Shown: positions 1 through 10,995, numbered from the stretch's first letter. The stretch is 64,000 bases of DNA from Melanopsichium pennsylvanicum (GCA_900208305.1 OAPG01000008.1:248001-312000); one strand, 5' to 3'. A program made the numbers and translations. Notes: generated from the letters alone by a model not told the origin.

Positions 1-721
1 AGGCATACTGCGGAGTGATGCCGCCGTGAACGAAAGACATTTTGGGCGGCACGTATTCGCTGGGCAGCCCTGTATGGTTGAGTGGTAATAAAGAGACCGT
101 GTGGGTGACGTTGTACTGTTCAAGCCAATCTCTACCAATCCAACCTTTACTCGACATTGCATGCCTCCTCTCCTGTACATCACTGAAACTCTCAACATCA
201 CCCTTGGTCACATACCTCCAGTCGCCCAAAGCATTCATGATCTCGTGATTACCAAGGCAGTTCTTCACTTCGCCTCCAGCTTCTCTCGCTTGCTGGCGTA
301 AAGACATGAACAGGCGATACAGTGCAATCGTATCGTCTCCGCGATCAACAATGTCCCCAGTGGAGATGAGAACATCGTGACCAGCAGTCCAGGTGTAGTT
401 GTGCGGTGAATTCGGCGAGGGTGGATTGGAGATGAGGACTCCGGCCATGGATAGGACGTTAAGCGCGTGTTGGAGATCCCCGTGCAAATCAGCGACAGCG
501 ACGGTGCGGCGCGATATTGAGACTCTACCGTCGGCAAGCTGGGTGCCGCCGCCGAGAGAGCCAGACGTGTGTACATCAATGCTGGAGGAGGATGCATTTG
601 AGGTGAATATAGAGGAAAGTGAAGGCGAGGACGTGGAAGCGTAGAAGCTGTAGCCCGTATACAGGCCCATACCTGTCAGGCCATAAAGGATGAATCTCAT
701 TGCTGCGGCGGCCGCTGACAT
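1..721 (-). CDS. Calcineurin-like metallophosphatase, N-terminal part (runs off left edge)
   Basis: A frame open from an ATG at 721 down to the window edge gives the first 240 residues of a metallophosphoesterase. Residues 9-25 are a short hydrophobic stretch (RFILYGLTGMGLYTGYSFYA) that looks like a signal anchor or signal peptide. The metal-binding motifs follow in order: VAVADLHGDLQHALNVL, then STGDIVDRGDD, then LGNHEIMNALGDWRY, and near the edge SFVHGGITPQYA. These are the D-x-H, GDxVDRG, GNHE and later His motifs of the PPP-like superfamily. The spacing and the NALGDWRY stretch resemble the Shewanella-like (Shelphs) phosphatases of fungi, plants and bacteria rather than PP1/PP2A. I infer a secretory or membrane location. 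The substrate is unknown. The C-terminus lies outside the window. Confidence 0.85.
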   Translation of the reverse strand, partial: MSAAAAAMRFILYGLTGMGLYTGYSFYASTSSPSLSSIFTSNASSSSIDVHTSGSLGGGTQLADGRVSISRRTVAVADLHGDLQHALNVLSMAGVLISNPPSPNSPHNYTWTAGHDVLISTGDIVDRGDDTIALYRLFMSLRQQAREAGGEVKNCLGNHEIMNALGDWRYVTKGDVESFSDVQERRHAMSSKGWIGRDWLEQYNVTHTVSLLPLNHTGLPSEYVPPKMSFVHGGITPQYA

Positions 722-1491
722 TGTGGGTGAGATGCAAGGCTCTCAGAGTTCACCGGTGAGCGGATGCGTGTGCTTGAGCGAGCCCAGCTCTCAAAGCCAA
801 TAAATCGATTTGAATAAGGTGTTGCGAGAGGTCTGACGAGGAAGATGTGGGGTGGAAGGGGGGAGCAAAGGCTTACTCAGAAATCAGAAACGAGAGGTGA
901 CGTGGACGGTGGTGGCGAAGGTAGTCGAAAAACTACAGAGTATTTTAAGGGTCCAACTGTTGTCCTCGGAAGGAAAAATTAAAGTGCGCACGTGCCGCTT
1001 ACGTCCTGCCGGTTAATTGTGTCTCGCCCCCAATCACCACACCACGACGCACGCATACGAATCCAGACCAGATGTGTGGCAACGACTGCATTGAACGGTG
1101 ACATGAGCACGAAAGACGATATGAAGGAGAGACAATTGGAGTTGGACCCAAAGAGAGTATGTGGTGAGAGAGTCTTTGAAAGAATGTGCTGTATAAATGG
1201 TAACATGACCGAAGCGTAAGGCCCAGAACGGAAAGAGTGCGTAGCTTTGTGTATGTACACGGCCAAGAAAAGATGTGGTGAATTGACTGGGACAAAGAAG
1301 ACGGGGGCAAGAGATTGTGTTAAAAGTGAATGAACTGCGCTGGGCCGGGGCAGTGTTTTAGAAAGGCCATCGAAACTGCGGAGGGGTATAGCCCTTTGCC
1401 CGCTCCACCACTGTTGCGATGTGGTGGTGGGCAAAGGTTCAAAAAGCGCTCGAAGGGAATCCACGGCAGGATCAGCCCCGTACTGGACGCA
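722..1491. other. Intergenic, 770 nt
   Basis: This is the promoter side of the phosphatase and the 3' side of the kinase, which both lie on the minus strand. I see no gene, repeat or RNA in it; the short open frames lack recognisable features. Confidence 0.6.
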
Positions 1492-4400
1492 TCAGGATCG
1501 GTGTGAAGCAGGCTCAAAGAAAGTCGTAAATCTCTTGATCTTCTTCAGCCGGGCCTGGTGCTTGGTCTCCTCGCTCCCGCTCAGACTCGGCGAGGCTGCC
1601 GACCTTCTGTTCAACTCAGTGTTGCTGCTCGCCGACAGTGCGGATAATCTCCCATTCAAAGGCGCAGTGAGCTTGGCAGCAGCTTTATCGATCGCATCGG
1701 CTTTATCACTGTCTCCCTCCACAGAGACAGGGTTGAGGCTCGAAGCTGTGGTAAGTTCACCAAAGGAAGCTTTGGATCGCATCATGATGCCCTGGCCGTT
1801 CCTGCGCTTGCCTAAACGGTTGAACGGGCGGCCCGTAGTAGAAGAATGGCTGGATGAGGGAGGGATGCGGGAAGATTCCTGACGTCGCAAAAGGCGGTAG
1901 GTGTCAACAACACCACGGGCGAAAAGGTTGGTGCCTTTACCACCGTTCAGTTCGGACTTGAGCTTGCCATCAGGGCCGGAAAGCTCAACCATATCCCAAT
2001 CATCATCTTCATGGTCGCTCTCGCGGATGGCGCCGTTGCTTGGACGTCCCACCGCGGAGGGAGCCATCTTTCGAGGTACTGCAGACCGGCTGGCGTAGGA
2101 GCTTGCGGGAGAGCTTTGGATCTGGCTGGCAGAATGATCGCTTTGCGAGTCAGAGGTATTGGTGGTGGCTTCGCGGCTGTGAGGCTGCACAGGATCGCTG
2201 TGCAGGGGTTCCGCAGCTGATGATCCGGCGATCGAAGAGGCTTCCACGCTGGCTTCGTGTTCGAGCTGAGCAAGGACGGCAGCTGCGGCCCGTGCTGCAG
2301 CCTCGTCGTCCTCCTCTTCAGCAACGGAGACATCGGCGACGGGAAGCTGAGTCGAGCTGGGAACTGCTGCGACTGCCTGACGCTGCACTTGGGTTCGCGT
2401 GACCTTCGAGGTTGCCTTTGCGGTCACAGCAGTAATAGCAGGTGGCATGGTGGTAGCAGTAGTAGCAGCAGCAGCAGAGGTTGTCAAAGGCTCTTGAGCC
2501 TGTTGCTGAGCAGCTTCCTTGACAGGCGACGCTGGCATAGCAGCATCATCGGCAGCCACATCATCAGGCTGCTCGTTTGACAGGATCGAATTGATCGATT
2601 CTGAATCTTTGCGTCCACGGAAAGAGTATCCGTCGAACAAATTGCTGTGCTGAGATGCCTCCCTATCATCCATGCTCTCGTCAGGGGTAGCTGCTGCCAC
2701 AGCCACTCCGTTCTGACCGAATATGCCGTCTACGGGCATGTCGCCCTCCATATCACCAACGCCGGGTTCGCCTGCAGCAGCTTCAGTGATGCTAGAGTCA
2801 ACCTCGTGAGCTACGGTTGGCTGCATTTCCAAGAAAGTCTCGTCAAAGTTTTGCGTGTCGATCTCATTGTCGGGATCGATCGGCGGAATGTACGGCGGAA
2901 TGTAGCGCTTGTGGAAGATGTGGTCCCACTCGATCATGGAGAAGTAAGGATGCTTCTTAATACGAGGCTCCTTCATTCGCAGCTGTGGATTCCTCTGCAG
3001 CAGGCCACGAAGGATACTCTTGGTATCTTGATCCAATACTCGGTCCTCGGGGAAGACCAGGGGATCGCGCAGCACCTTGGCATACATGTCGGCGTGCGTG
3101 TCAGCCCAGAAAGGCGTGATACCTGTCAACATCTCGTAAAGCATTGTTCCAAAGCTCCACCAATCGACCTCGTACGAGTATGGCTGACCCTGAAGCACCT
3201 CCGGAGCAAGGTACTCGGCGGTACCGCAGAAGGTGGTCGTCGTCTCGCGCTCTTCGAGCCAGCGCGTCGAAGAGGATCTCGAGGGAATGTCTGAAGCATC
3301 ATCGGATGCCGACATCCAGTGCGCCGACCTCGACTTGGCTACGCTGGTGCTGGAATGAGAACGACCAGGCGATGTTGGGGGAGGTGTGACGCTGCCAATG
3401 GAATGCCTACGGCTGCTAAACTCCTTGGACAGACCAAAGTCGGAGAGCACAATGTGACCGTCAGCACCGATCAGAACATTCTCGGGTTTGAGATCACGGT
3501 AGATGACACCAGCCTTGTGAAGCCCTTCCACACCCTCGACAATCTCGGCAGCGTAGAAGCGAGCACGGTCACGACCGAGTCGACCCCACCGCGAAAGCTG
3601 TGTGGCGAGATCTCCGCCGGGGTGGAAATCCATGACAAGATAAAGGTTGTTGCGGTCGTGGAAGGACCACCAGAGGCGCACGACAAAAGGGTCGAGCACG
3701 TCTTTGGCCATGCGTTTGAGAACGGCTTGCTCAGTGAGGGTGTGTTGCAGCTCTTGATGCGCGAGCACGTGCCGCTTGTGAATCGACTTCATCGCGTACA
3801 GGCCTCGCGATGACGAGTGTCGCACGAGGAGGACCTTTCCAGCACATCCTTTTCCGAGCACGCGGATCATCTCGAAGTCATCGACAGTGACCTTGTTAGA
3901 ACCCTTGCGGTGGCGATGAGAACGGCTGCGATGTACTTTGGCGGCGTCACCTTCCCTCTCGGTGTCTGCGACTTCGGAATCCTCGGCGTTCTGCTCTTCA
4001 GGGATCATCTCGATGTTGGTGTTGGTCGAGCGGCTGTCGTCGGCCGCGGCGCGCCTGTCGGACGATGCAGTATCCATGGATCCCGAACGTGAGTTGACGG
4101 TGGCACGACTCAATCCGCCAGCTGGCGTGCTTGACGCGCGAGACGACTCGTCAGCAGAGTCGAGATCAACATCATCCTCGGTTGGACCACCATCCTCTTC
4201 GAGATCGGTTTGAGCCGGTGCGACGCCAACGTTGGTGTTCCGGGGTGCTACCGAAGACTTGACATGCTCAGCCAGATCGCTGCGGACCTTTCGAACGCGG
4301 CGCTCGACTCGAACACTCTGGAGGTCATCGAGACCAACACGGACAAAGCGCTTCCACGCCTTGTGCTCGCGCGTCGCAGAGTTGTTGGCGAGCGCAGTGA

Positions 4401-5127
4401 AGTAGGTTGCAAGCTGTGTGGTGGTGGAATGAGACGCAAGCTTGGACATGGCTTCAGGCAACGGAGATAAAGGGGCCGAGGGAGGAGGCGAAACGGCTCC
4501 GGACCGATTAGCATCGGCAGCCGATGATGTGGGCTCGCCGGCAAAGTTAGTAAAGGATGCACGAGATCGAGATGCACCAGGAGACAGGGTGCGGGAGATG
4601 GTCTGAAAGAATGTGCGACCACTCAGCTGAGGTGCCGAGGTGGGCAGATTGGGCAAAGCAGGGAGGCAAGTGTGCGAAAGACCGTCTCTGACCTTGCTGT
4701 CCATGTGGGTGATCTCGTTGGAAGAACGGACGAGTGTGAGATTGTGGGTAGGTGTGGTGACATAGAGAGTGTAAGAAGCAACAATCTGCTTACGTTTGCG
4801 GCCTTCTCTTCTGTCCTTTGCTTCTGCTACACTGATGCTCCAAGGTGCATCGCCGGACCTGCTCAGTGTAGCGGCAGCGGCAGGATCGGATAATGTCGAC
4901 TCCAGCTCGCCGCCGTGCATTCTAGGACTGGCGGTGACCGAGCTTGGATTGCCATCTTCGTCAAACAGGCCGCGGATGCTGGTGCGATTGCTGCTCGAAT
5001 TGGCAGAAGTGCCATGATGGGTACCTCCGCGAGATGAGAGCTCCCTTAGACCTGCAAAGGTGCTGAACTTTTTATGACTTGAGGCAGGCGAGGCAGGCGT
5101 TACCGTCGGAGCTACTGATGTCGGCAT
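1492..5127 (-). CDS. AGC-family Ser/Thr protein kinase, SGK/YPK-like, with PX-like N-terminus
   Basis: A single exon of 1211 residues; the ATG at 5127 is the first in frame. Counting from five residues earlier, the kinase domain spans about 423-733: glycine loop GKGCAG (430-435), catalytic Lys in YAMKSI (452), YRDLKPEN (548-555), DFG (568-570) and activation segment TFCGTAEYLAPE (637-648). YRD in place of HRD is normal for AGC kinases. Between DFG and the activation segment lies an insert of about 60 residues, rich in Ser and basic residues. The AGC tail is present (TQNFDETF), followed by a hydrophobic motif FDGYSF near 836, the TORC2-type phosphosite position in YPK/SGK kinases. Residues 120-290 contain blocks resembling a divergent PX domain (YTLYVTTPTHNLTLVRSSNE, then LPALP, then ATYFTAL and FVRV), as in SGK3; this is inference. 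About 370 low-complexity residues follow the hydrophobic motif. A membrane-linked growth kinase is likely. Confidence 0.9.
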   Translation of the reverse strand: MPTSVAPTVTPASPASSHKKFSTFAGLRELSSRGGTHHGTSANSSSNRTSIRGLFDEDGNPSSVTASPRMHGGELESTLSDPAAAATLSRSGDAPWSISVAEAKDRREGRKRKQIVASYTLYVTTPTHNLTLVRSSNEITHMDSKVRDGLSHTCLPALPNLPTSAPQLSGRTFFQTISRTLSPGASRSRASFTNFAGEPTSSAADANRSGAVSPPPSAPLSPLPEAMSKLASHSTTTQLATYFTALANNSATREHKAWKRFVRVGLDDLQSVRVERRVRKVRSDLAEHVKSSVAPRNTNVGVAPAQTDLEEDGGPTEDDVDLDSADESSRASSTPAGGLSRATVNSRSGSMDTASSDRRAAADDSRSTNTNIEMIPEEQNAEDSEVADTEREGDAAKVHRSRSHRHRKGSNKVTVDDFEMIRVLGKGCAGKVLLVRHSSSRGLYAMKSIHKRHVLAHQELQHTLTEQAVLKRMAKDVLDPFVVRLWWSFHDRNNLYLVMDFHPGGDLATQLSRWGRLGRDRARFYAAEIVEGVEGLHKAGVIYRDLKPENVLIGADGHIVLSDFGLSKEFSSRRHSIGSVTPPPTSPGRSHSSTSVAKSRSAHWMSASDDASDIPSRSSSTRWLEERETTTTFCGTAEYLAPEVLQGQPYSYEVDWWSFGTMLYEMLTGITPFWADTHADMYAKVLRDPLVFPEDRVLDQDTKSILRGLLQRNPQLRMKEPRIKKHPYFSMIEWDHIFHKRYIPPYIPPIDPDNEIDTQNFDETFLEMQPTVAHEVDSSITEAAAGEPGVGDMEGDMPVDGIFGQNGVAVAAATPDESMDDREASQHSNLFDGYSFRGRKDSESINSILSNEQPDDVAADDAAMPASPVKEAAQQQAQEPLTTSAAAATTATTMPPAITAVTAKATSKVTRTQVQRQAVAAVPSSTQLPVADVSVAEEEDDEAAARAAAAVLAQLEHEASVEASSIAGSSAAEPLHSDPVQPHSREATTNTSDSQSDHSASQIQSSPASSYASRSAVPRKMAPSAVGRPSNGAIRESDHEDDDWDMVELSGPDGKLKSELNGGKGTNLFARGVVDTYRLLRRQESSRIPPSSSHSSTTGRPFNRLGKRRNGQGIMMRSKASFGELTTASSLNPVSVEGDSDKADAIDKAAAKLTAPLNGRLSALSASSNTELNRRSAASPSLSGSEETKHQARLKKIKRFTTFFEPASHRS

Positions 5128-6151
5128 TGTGGAAGATCCCAAGGTTGCGAGAGCTTAGATGTCGAGAAAGCGATAAGCTTGGCAAGCTTCGATGTACCTG
5201 AGGGACAGCTGGCGAGTGCGCAGTTGCGGGAGGAAGTGGGAGCCACGGACCAACCTTGACGTACGCTCGTCAGTATGCTAGCCAACCAGAGCTTAGAGGG
5301 CTGGACGCATCAAGGGTGAAAAAGGGAATCGGAAGGGAGTAGATGAAGCACCAAAGGCTGGCTAGCTGAATGCGCGTGCAGAAGATGAAGCTGAACGACG
5401 CGAGTAATAAGGTAGCTCTGAGTCAACAGTGAGTGTGAATTTGGTCGGTGATATTTAGCAACAGACCGCAGCACAGTGAAAAGAGCTACGAAAACTTAGC
5501 AAGCCGGGTCGATGACAAGCAGTAAGAGCGCAGAGGAGCGACGGTAAGCAAATTAGTGATCCGTCTGAGTGGCGATAAGTCCGAGAAGCGAAAAAAGGTC
5601 AAGTTGTTCCGAGAATGTAGGATGGTTTGCGAGATGGTTGGAAGTCAGAAGCCGAGAAAGATTGTGGCAAAGTTGATGAGGAAACTGGCGCTGTAGCTGC
5701 GAGTGTTGGTTGTTCAGAGCGAAGAGCGGGTGGATGCAAGGTTGTCTTTTTGCTGAACTACTGGACGGTGTCCCAAGGTTGGTGGTGAAAAATACTTGAC
5801 GATGCAACAGATCAGATCAACAAGGACAAAGAGGGAGGAGTGGGCGAGATGAGATTTGAGGTAGAAGTGATGATTAGGGATGAGAAGGGTTGAGAGAAAG
5901 GTGAAAGACGATGTGTGTGTGTGAGAGAGAGCAGTGTGCATTCGAGTCAAAGCGTAGCAATGCAATGCGGCGGGGAGAGCGATGTCAAGTGTCAGAGAGT
6001 TCTGTGAGGACTGTATGTGACTGAAATGAGAGAGAGCTGTCGAGAGGCGAATGCAAGTAGCGACAGAGGCGAAGGGTCTATTGGAAGGCAGTTGACGAGT
6101 CTGAGTGACTATGTGGGTGAGAGCGAGAGAATGCAGCTCAGGCGAGAGAGA

Positions 6152-6184
<33 letters not shown>
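6152..6184. repeat. (TG)n microsatellite
   Basis: A GT/TG tract of about 33 nt with one interruption (TTT at 6164-6166), preceded by a GA-rich stretch. It lies about 1 kb upstream of the kinase start. Confidence 0.9.
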
Positions 6185-6438
6185 ATTTCCACAGAGCGTT
6201 GGTCTGTCTGCTCAGTTGGTTGTGTCTGTGGGCTGTGCGTGCGTGTGTATTGTATCGGATGTGAGTGTCTGCGTCTGGGCGGAGACCGACCAGCAGCCTG
6301 CAATGTGCGAAGCTCAGCGTGGCCTGAGCAAGGCAGAGCAGAGCAGAGCAGCCTGCACGCAGATAAAGGGTCGACCATCTCCGAAAGATATCGCCCGGCA
6401 CAAAACAAAATCTGAAAAATTGACTCCAGTTCCAAGCC

Positions 6439-6462
6439 AAAAAAAAAAAAAAAAAAAAAAAA
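6439..6462. repeat. Poly(A) run, 24 nt
   Basis: Twenty-four consecutive A residues on the plus strand (poly-T in the sense of the neighbouring minus-strand genes). No target-site duplication or retroposed gene body is visible next to it, so it looks like a homopolymer and not the tail of a retrocopy. Confidence 0.9.
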
Positions 6463-8307
6463 TGCTTCACAAAGTCTGAGCCAGTACAATACCGCAAATG
6501 TACTTTACTGTATTGTCATCTGAAATTCATCTTTTTCTTCTCATCCGCTTCGCATTAGCAAGCAGTTAGCCTGTGCTTCGCTCGGAGCGCCTTTGGCTCT
6601 TATTCGTGCTTGCCTGGACTGTCGACTCGACCATGTGAAGGAACACAGACGGAACATAGCGTACGCGATAGACAAGGGATCGATTGGCAGGGTCTTGTGT
6701 CATTTTTTGCAGCAAACGTGGTGTTCAAAGGCTTTGATGGACAAGCACATGTCAGCACAGAGTGCGGTAGAATAGATTTACATTGGCGACGAGGCTGGCG
6801 GAGAGCACGTTCCACCAGTTGGTCTCGCTTTTAGCGTGCAGCCTTGCGCCCTCTCTTCCTTTCTTCCTTGCGGCGTGTGGGCGAGCCAAAGACAACCCTT
6901 TCAAACTTGAGTTACAGTGATGTGTGGTTTAGGTTTCACTTTTGGAGGACGAGAAGAAAAGAGCTTCGAGTGGACAGTCGCCACTCGGCTGCTTGGACTC
7001 TGTGAGCCTTAAAAAAAGGGTACTAATTTGTAGGTGAACTTGCTGTGCAGTATAGATGTACAGTATTTTGAAGGAAGCCCTGCGACGTTGTGCCGCATAG
7101 AATACACAAGCACACGCACGCACGCTTGCTAAATTAGCGTTGACGGTGCTGCACCTCGGACGGTTAAATTCAAGAAAGAGAAAGTGGGATCTGCATGCAT
7201 GCGTCTGTAGACAGATTCTGGCGCCTTCTCTTTTCAAGTCACATCTCATGCCCATCCGACAAGTTTCTTCGATAGTGTAGATGGTAAGAGCCTCGACAAA
7301 ACTCATCGGCCACCAAATTCTGTCTTGAATCTCTCACTTCACGCCTCATGAACAAGTGTCGGGTTCCACTGAGCCGCGACCACAAGCTCTTCCCTTATTC
7401 TTACGCCGGCTCACCGAGAAGCGCACACGCTCTGCATACAGTGTTTGCACTTCAGATCGATCAGAAGGACCGAACGTAAGGATTTATTCGTGATTGACAG
7501 CCGACAGAATGTCGCTCGAGCATTCCTCGGTCTCTGTCCTTCTCCTTGCCTTCAAACATATTGAAAGCGAAATACCGCCGCTGTTCAGTACCACCACCTC
7601 TGATTCCATTGCATGAGCACAACCGCAAATAGACCAAAGCTGGAAGCATGCTTCAACGTGTGAGGTATACTTGGTGAGGATTGATCGAGCGTTTGGGGGC
7701 GAGAGCGCGAGCCTCGCTACCATTCGGACAGACGGCTGATCCGCCGGCGATGCGCCCAGCGAGGGTCTTGCTCGCTTCACACACACCCGAGCCAAGTAAA
7801 AGAAAAAGGGAAAGAGGAACGAAAAAGATTTCCGATCATTAAAAGTCCAAAAAGATGGACGATAAAATGATTTTTCCTCTCTATTATCACGTTGCTGCAC
7901 ACGGGAGCACACAGCCTCGAGCCAACTACACCTCTAATGTCCCTTTTTTTTAATCGCACATACCATCTGTCTCCAAACCCTGCCCATATCAGACACGATA
8001 TCAGACGCACGCGCGAACAGAGCCGAGAGAATGCAGGCAACGTGAATTGCTGTTGTGCAGCGTAAAATGGAAACGACTGACAAACAAAAGAGAGTAGACA
8101 CGAATGAGATGCTATGGAAAATGTGCCAGGTTCAGAAGACATGCGGGTGTGCGTGTGTGCGCAAAAGTGTGTATGCTGTTTTGGGGAGATTACGTGTGTG
8201 ATGCTGAGGTGGCGCAAAAGGTGTCAGAAGAGTGGGAATCGTTCTCGAACAGAGCTGAGAATAGAAACTAGGAGCGAATCGGGAAGAGGCTGAGGTCATG
8301 CGGCTCA

Positions 8308-10995
8308 TCAGAACCCATCGAGAGCAGACAGACAGCTGTTGTCGGCATCGCCAAAAGTCTCACCGAACAGCTTCTTCTGTCTGCCCCTTGCCTGATCTCG
8401 TTCCCATTCGCGATCGCGTTCTCGTTCGAGTTCACGCTCTTTGCGGAACTTCTTCTTCATTCGCTCCTTCTCGCGCTTCTTGTCGCAAGTGCATATCAAG
8501 GGCAGATTGACTGCGGAAAGGCGGGGCGACTCGGAGCTGCTCTCGCCGGGCGAGTTGGACGATTCACGGTCGTGCTGTGACTCCGTGGCAATGGCGAGAT
8601 GTGATAGGGCAGATGCGTCGCAAAAGCGTGAGCGTGAGGCGTTGGAGGACCAATCGTCCATGCTGAGCGAACGCACACTGGCGCGGAGTCGAGACAGGGA
8701 CGAGCGGGGGCGTGTATCTTCCTCTTCCATCTCGGAGACCTCGGTCGAGCTCGTGAGAGCACGACTATGGGTGGGGGAAGATATCGCTGCTGATGCTACC
8801 TCGGTCTCGCCTTCACCTTCAGCGTCGGTGATCTGTTCTGATCCGCCAGATGAAGTAGGAGCCGAGGACTCGGCGCTCGCGCTCTTGGTGCGCTGCCGCA
8901 CCGATCGGCAGTATCGACACTTGCTCGACTTCTTTTTGGCGTGGCCATCTCTGCTAAGCGAGCGCACCCGCAAAACGTGCGAGTCTTCTTCATCGCAGTT
9001 GTCGATGGCCGAGCTATTGGTCTCGACGAAGCTTGACCTTGACCTCGGAGAAAGGCGATCGGCATGGTGAAAGCTGGCTCGACGAGAAGAATCAGGTGTA
9101 GTTGCTTCAGATGTGGAGACCTCACCGCTCGACAGACCGCTGAAAACACTTGCTGCCGAGGTGGCGGGCACGATCTTATGCTCCCAGCTCACCGTGTTGA
9201 CCGATTCGACAGAAGATGAGAATTTGGTCTCATCCGCAAAATCGGTATTCTTGGGTGTGTTGAGCTCCTGGTCCCAATCGCTGCGGGTTGGGATGGTTCT
9301 GACACCTGACGTGTCGTCGGGTTGCGCCGAGCCCATGTTTATGCGCGTAAAGCCGCGTGCCTGGAGCCAGTTGGACTCCGACCCGGATGCGCCAATCGAG
9401 CCAGCCTTGTTGCTGAAACCTTCGGCAGCCGCTTGTTCAAAAGGGCTTAGGTCGGGGCTCGTGCAGTTGCTGCTGATCCAGCTATTCTCATTGCCTGGCG
9501 ACTCTGTTCCATCTCCGTCTCCGTCGCTGCTGAGGCTGCTCCAGGGGTCGACTGAAGAGCATCGCGAGGAGAGAGGAGAAGAAGTGATGCCGAGAAGACT
9601 GGACCAGCCAGGTGAGGATGCAGCAGCACTACCGTTGGCAAGCGCAGCTGGATGGAGGCCTGAGATACGGACGGCGTCCTTTTCCGCCATTCTCCTCTCC
9701 AGGCCCATACGTCGTGGTGTTGTCTGTGAGCTTGGCTCGGGCACTTTGACGGTCATGCAGGCAGGTCTCGACGAGGTCAGACTTCTCAATCCGTCTGCAG
9801 ATTGAGCAACTTCAGCGGCTCGAAAGTCATCCGATGCTGGATTGCACTCGATGCTCGGAGAGGGTACGTCACGAAGCTCTTCGATAGACTCTGCCGCAGA
9901 TCCGGCGTCGTTGCTTGAAGATACATCACGAAGGCTGGCGTTGGCGAGGACCACTGGCGAGGAAGGGTCGGAGCTGATACCGAAGTAGCTCCCACTCGTA
10001 TATGCGCCAAAGGACTTGTGCAGACTGGGGCTAGGCATGGGGGTGGCATCAGGCGAAAAGTTACGCAAAGACGGTGGCGTGGTTTCCGGGCTGGGCGCAG
10101 CTGATCCGGACGTGGTTGCTGCCGGCTTTCCTGGAACGGCGACGGCGGTGAGTTCGGGAGCCAGGCTGTTCTGAAGCCCACCGAACGAGCGGAAGCCGTG
10201 GACAGGCAAGCTGACCTTCTGAGAAGGGACTTGCTGTTGGGAGTCTGCATGGCTCGCCTTGGGCTCTCCACCATTGAGAGCAGATTCATGCTGCAAAGAG
10301 GACAAGGCAGAGAAATGGAGAGATTTCCCGCTGGCCATCAGACCGTGACGAGGCTGGTATCCGACCGAGGCCGTCTCGGTACCGTTCTTGATGCATGCCC
10401 AGTTTTCGAGCATAGGGTCACGGACATAGCCGACATCAGGGGCGGGCTCTTCGGCAGTCCCCAACGCAAAGGAAGCGTCGTCTGCCGAAGAAGCATCATC
10501 CTCGTTGCCGTCTTCACCGTCGTATGACGTGCAACGAGGTGGGAGACTCATATCAAACTCGGATCCTCCCTGTGTGCACTTGATGGGACGACGGTCATAC
10601 GACGCGCCTGAAAGCACAAAGAACTCCTCAGGAGGCGCATCGGCGAAGTGCACATGACGCGAGCTGGCATGCAAAACGAGGTTGCGTGGAGCAGCAAACG
10701 AGGTAGGCAAGGGGTTGGATGCCACCCGGTCCTGGATGAGAGCGGACTCGAGGCGGCTGGCGGCCAAGTCGGCTGTGATGTGTAAAGCAGGCACGGAAGC
10801 CTGTCGCTTGAGGCAAGGTGCACGAACGCAAGTGGTAGTGCGGGCTGGTATGAGATGGTGTCGTACTCGGTCGACCTTGGGCGAGAGCTGAGCTGCCTCG
10901 ACTGCGGGCAACTCGGACTCGGTGTCGAGTGGGGTCAATACGGGAGTCTCGATGCGAAGCTCCTGTGCAGCATTTGGAAGAGGCACCGATGCCAT
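8308..10995 (-). CDS. Large disordered protein of unknown function with RVxF-like and Cys motifs
   Basis: A single exon of 895 residues starting at an ATG at 10995. I do not recognise the family. Most of the protein is Ser/Pro/Thr/Ala-rich and probably disordered. The one compact-looking block is near residues 113-155: RHVHFADAPPEEFFVLSG, then DRRPIKC and SLPPRC. RHVHF fits the protein-phosphatase-1 docking consensus [RK]-x-[VI]-x-[FW], so a PP1-targeting role is possible; this is inference only. A basic segment about two thirds along carries CRYCRS, and CTCDKK starts the highly charged C-terminal tail (KERMKKKF, then ELERERDREWERDQ), which could be helical and nuclear. The long open frame with typical smut codon use supports a real gene. 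It shares a 2.6-kb promoter region with rrm4. Confidence 0.8.
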   Translation of the reverse strand: MASVPLPNAAQELRIETPVLTPLDTESELPAVEAAQLSPKVDRVRHHLIPARTTTCVRAPCLKRQASVPALHITADLAASRLESALIQDRVASNPLPTSFAAPRNLVLHASSRHVHFADAPPEEFFVLSGASYDRRPIKCTQGGSEFDMSLPPRCTSYDGEDGNEDDASSADDASFALGTAEEPAPDVGYVRDPMLENWACIKNGTETASVGYQPRHGLMASGKSLHFSALSSLQHESALNGGEPKASHADSQQQVPSQKVSLPVHGFRSFGGLQNSLAPELTAVAVPGKPAATTSGSAAPSPETTPPSLRNFSPDATPMPSPSLHKSFGAYTSGSYFGISSDPSSPVVLANASLRDVSSSNDAGSAAESIEELRDVPSPSIECNPASDDFRAAEVAQSADGLRSLTSSRPACMTVKVPEPSSQTTPRRMGLERRMAEKDAVRISGLHPAALANGSAAASSPGWSSLLGITSSPLSSRCSSVDPWSSLSSDGDGDGTESPGNENSWISSNCTSPDLSPFEQAAAEGFSNKAGSIGASGSESNWLQARGFTRINMGSAQPDDTSGVRTIPTRSDWDQELNTPKNTDFADETKFSSSVESVNTVSWEHKIVPATSAASVFSGLSSGEVSTSEATTPDSSRRASFHHADRLSPRSRSSFVETNSSAIDNCDEEDSHVLRVRSLSRDGHAKKKSSKCRYCRSVRQRTKSASAESSAPTSSGGSEQITDAEGEGETEVASAAISSPTHSRALTSSTEVSEMEEEDTRPRSSLSRLRASVRSLSMDDWSSNASRSRFCDASALSHLAIATESQHDRESSNSPGESSSESPRLSAVNLPLICTCDKKREKERMKKKFRKERELERERDREWERDQARGRQKKLFGETFGDADNSCLSALDGF

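Larger units (their letters stand above)
5128..8307. other. Intergenic, 3.2 kb, with simple repeats
   Basis: Upstream DNA of the AGC kinase and 3' flank of the next minus-strand gene. It holds a TG tract (6152-6184), a 24-A run (6439-6462), one TACTGTA (6506-6512) and a double CAGTA site (7049-7065). No frame in it has recognisable domains or a convincing start context. Confidence 0.6.

Noticed and set aside
6439..6462. The 24-A run as the tail of a retroposed element
   Set aside because: No target-site duplication, no gene-like or SINE-like body beside it, and simple repeats are common in this spacer.
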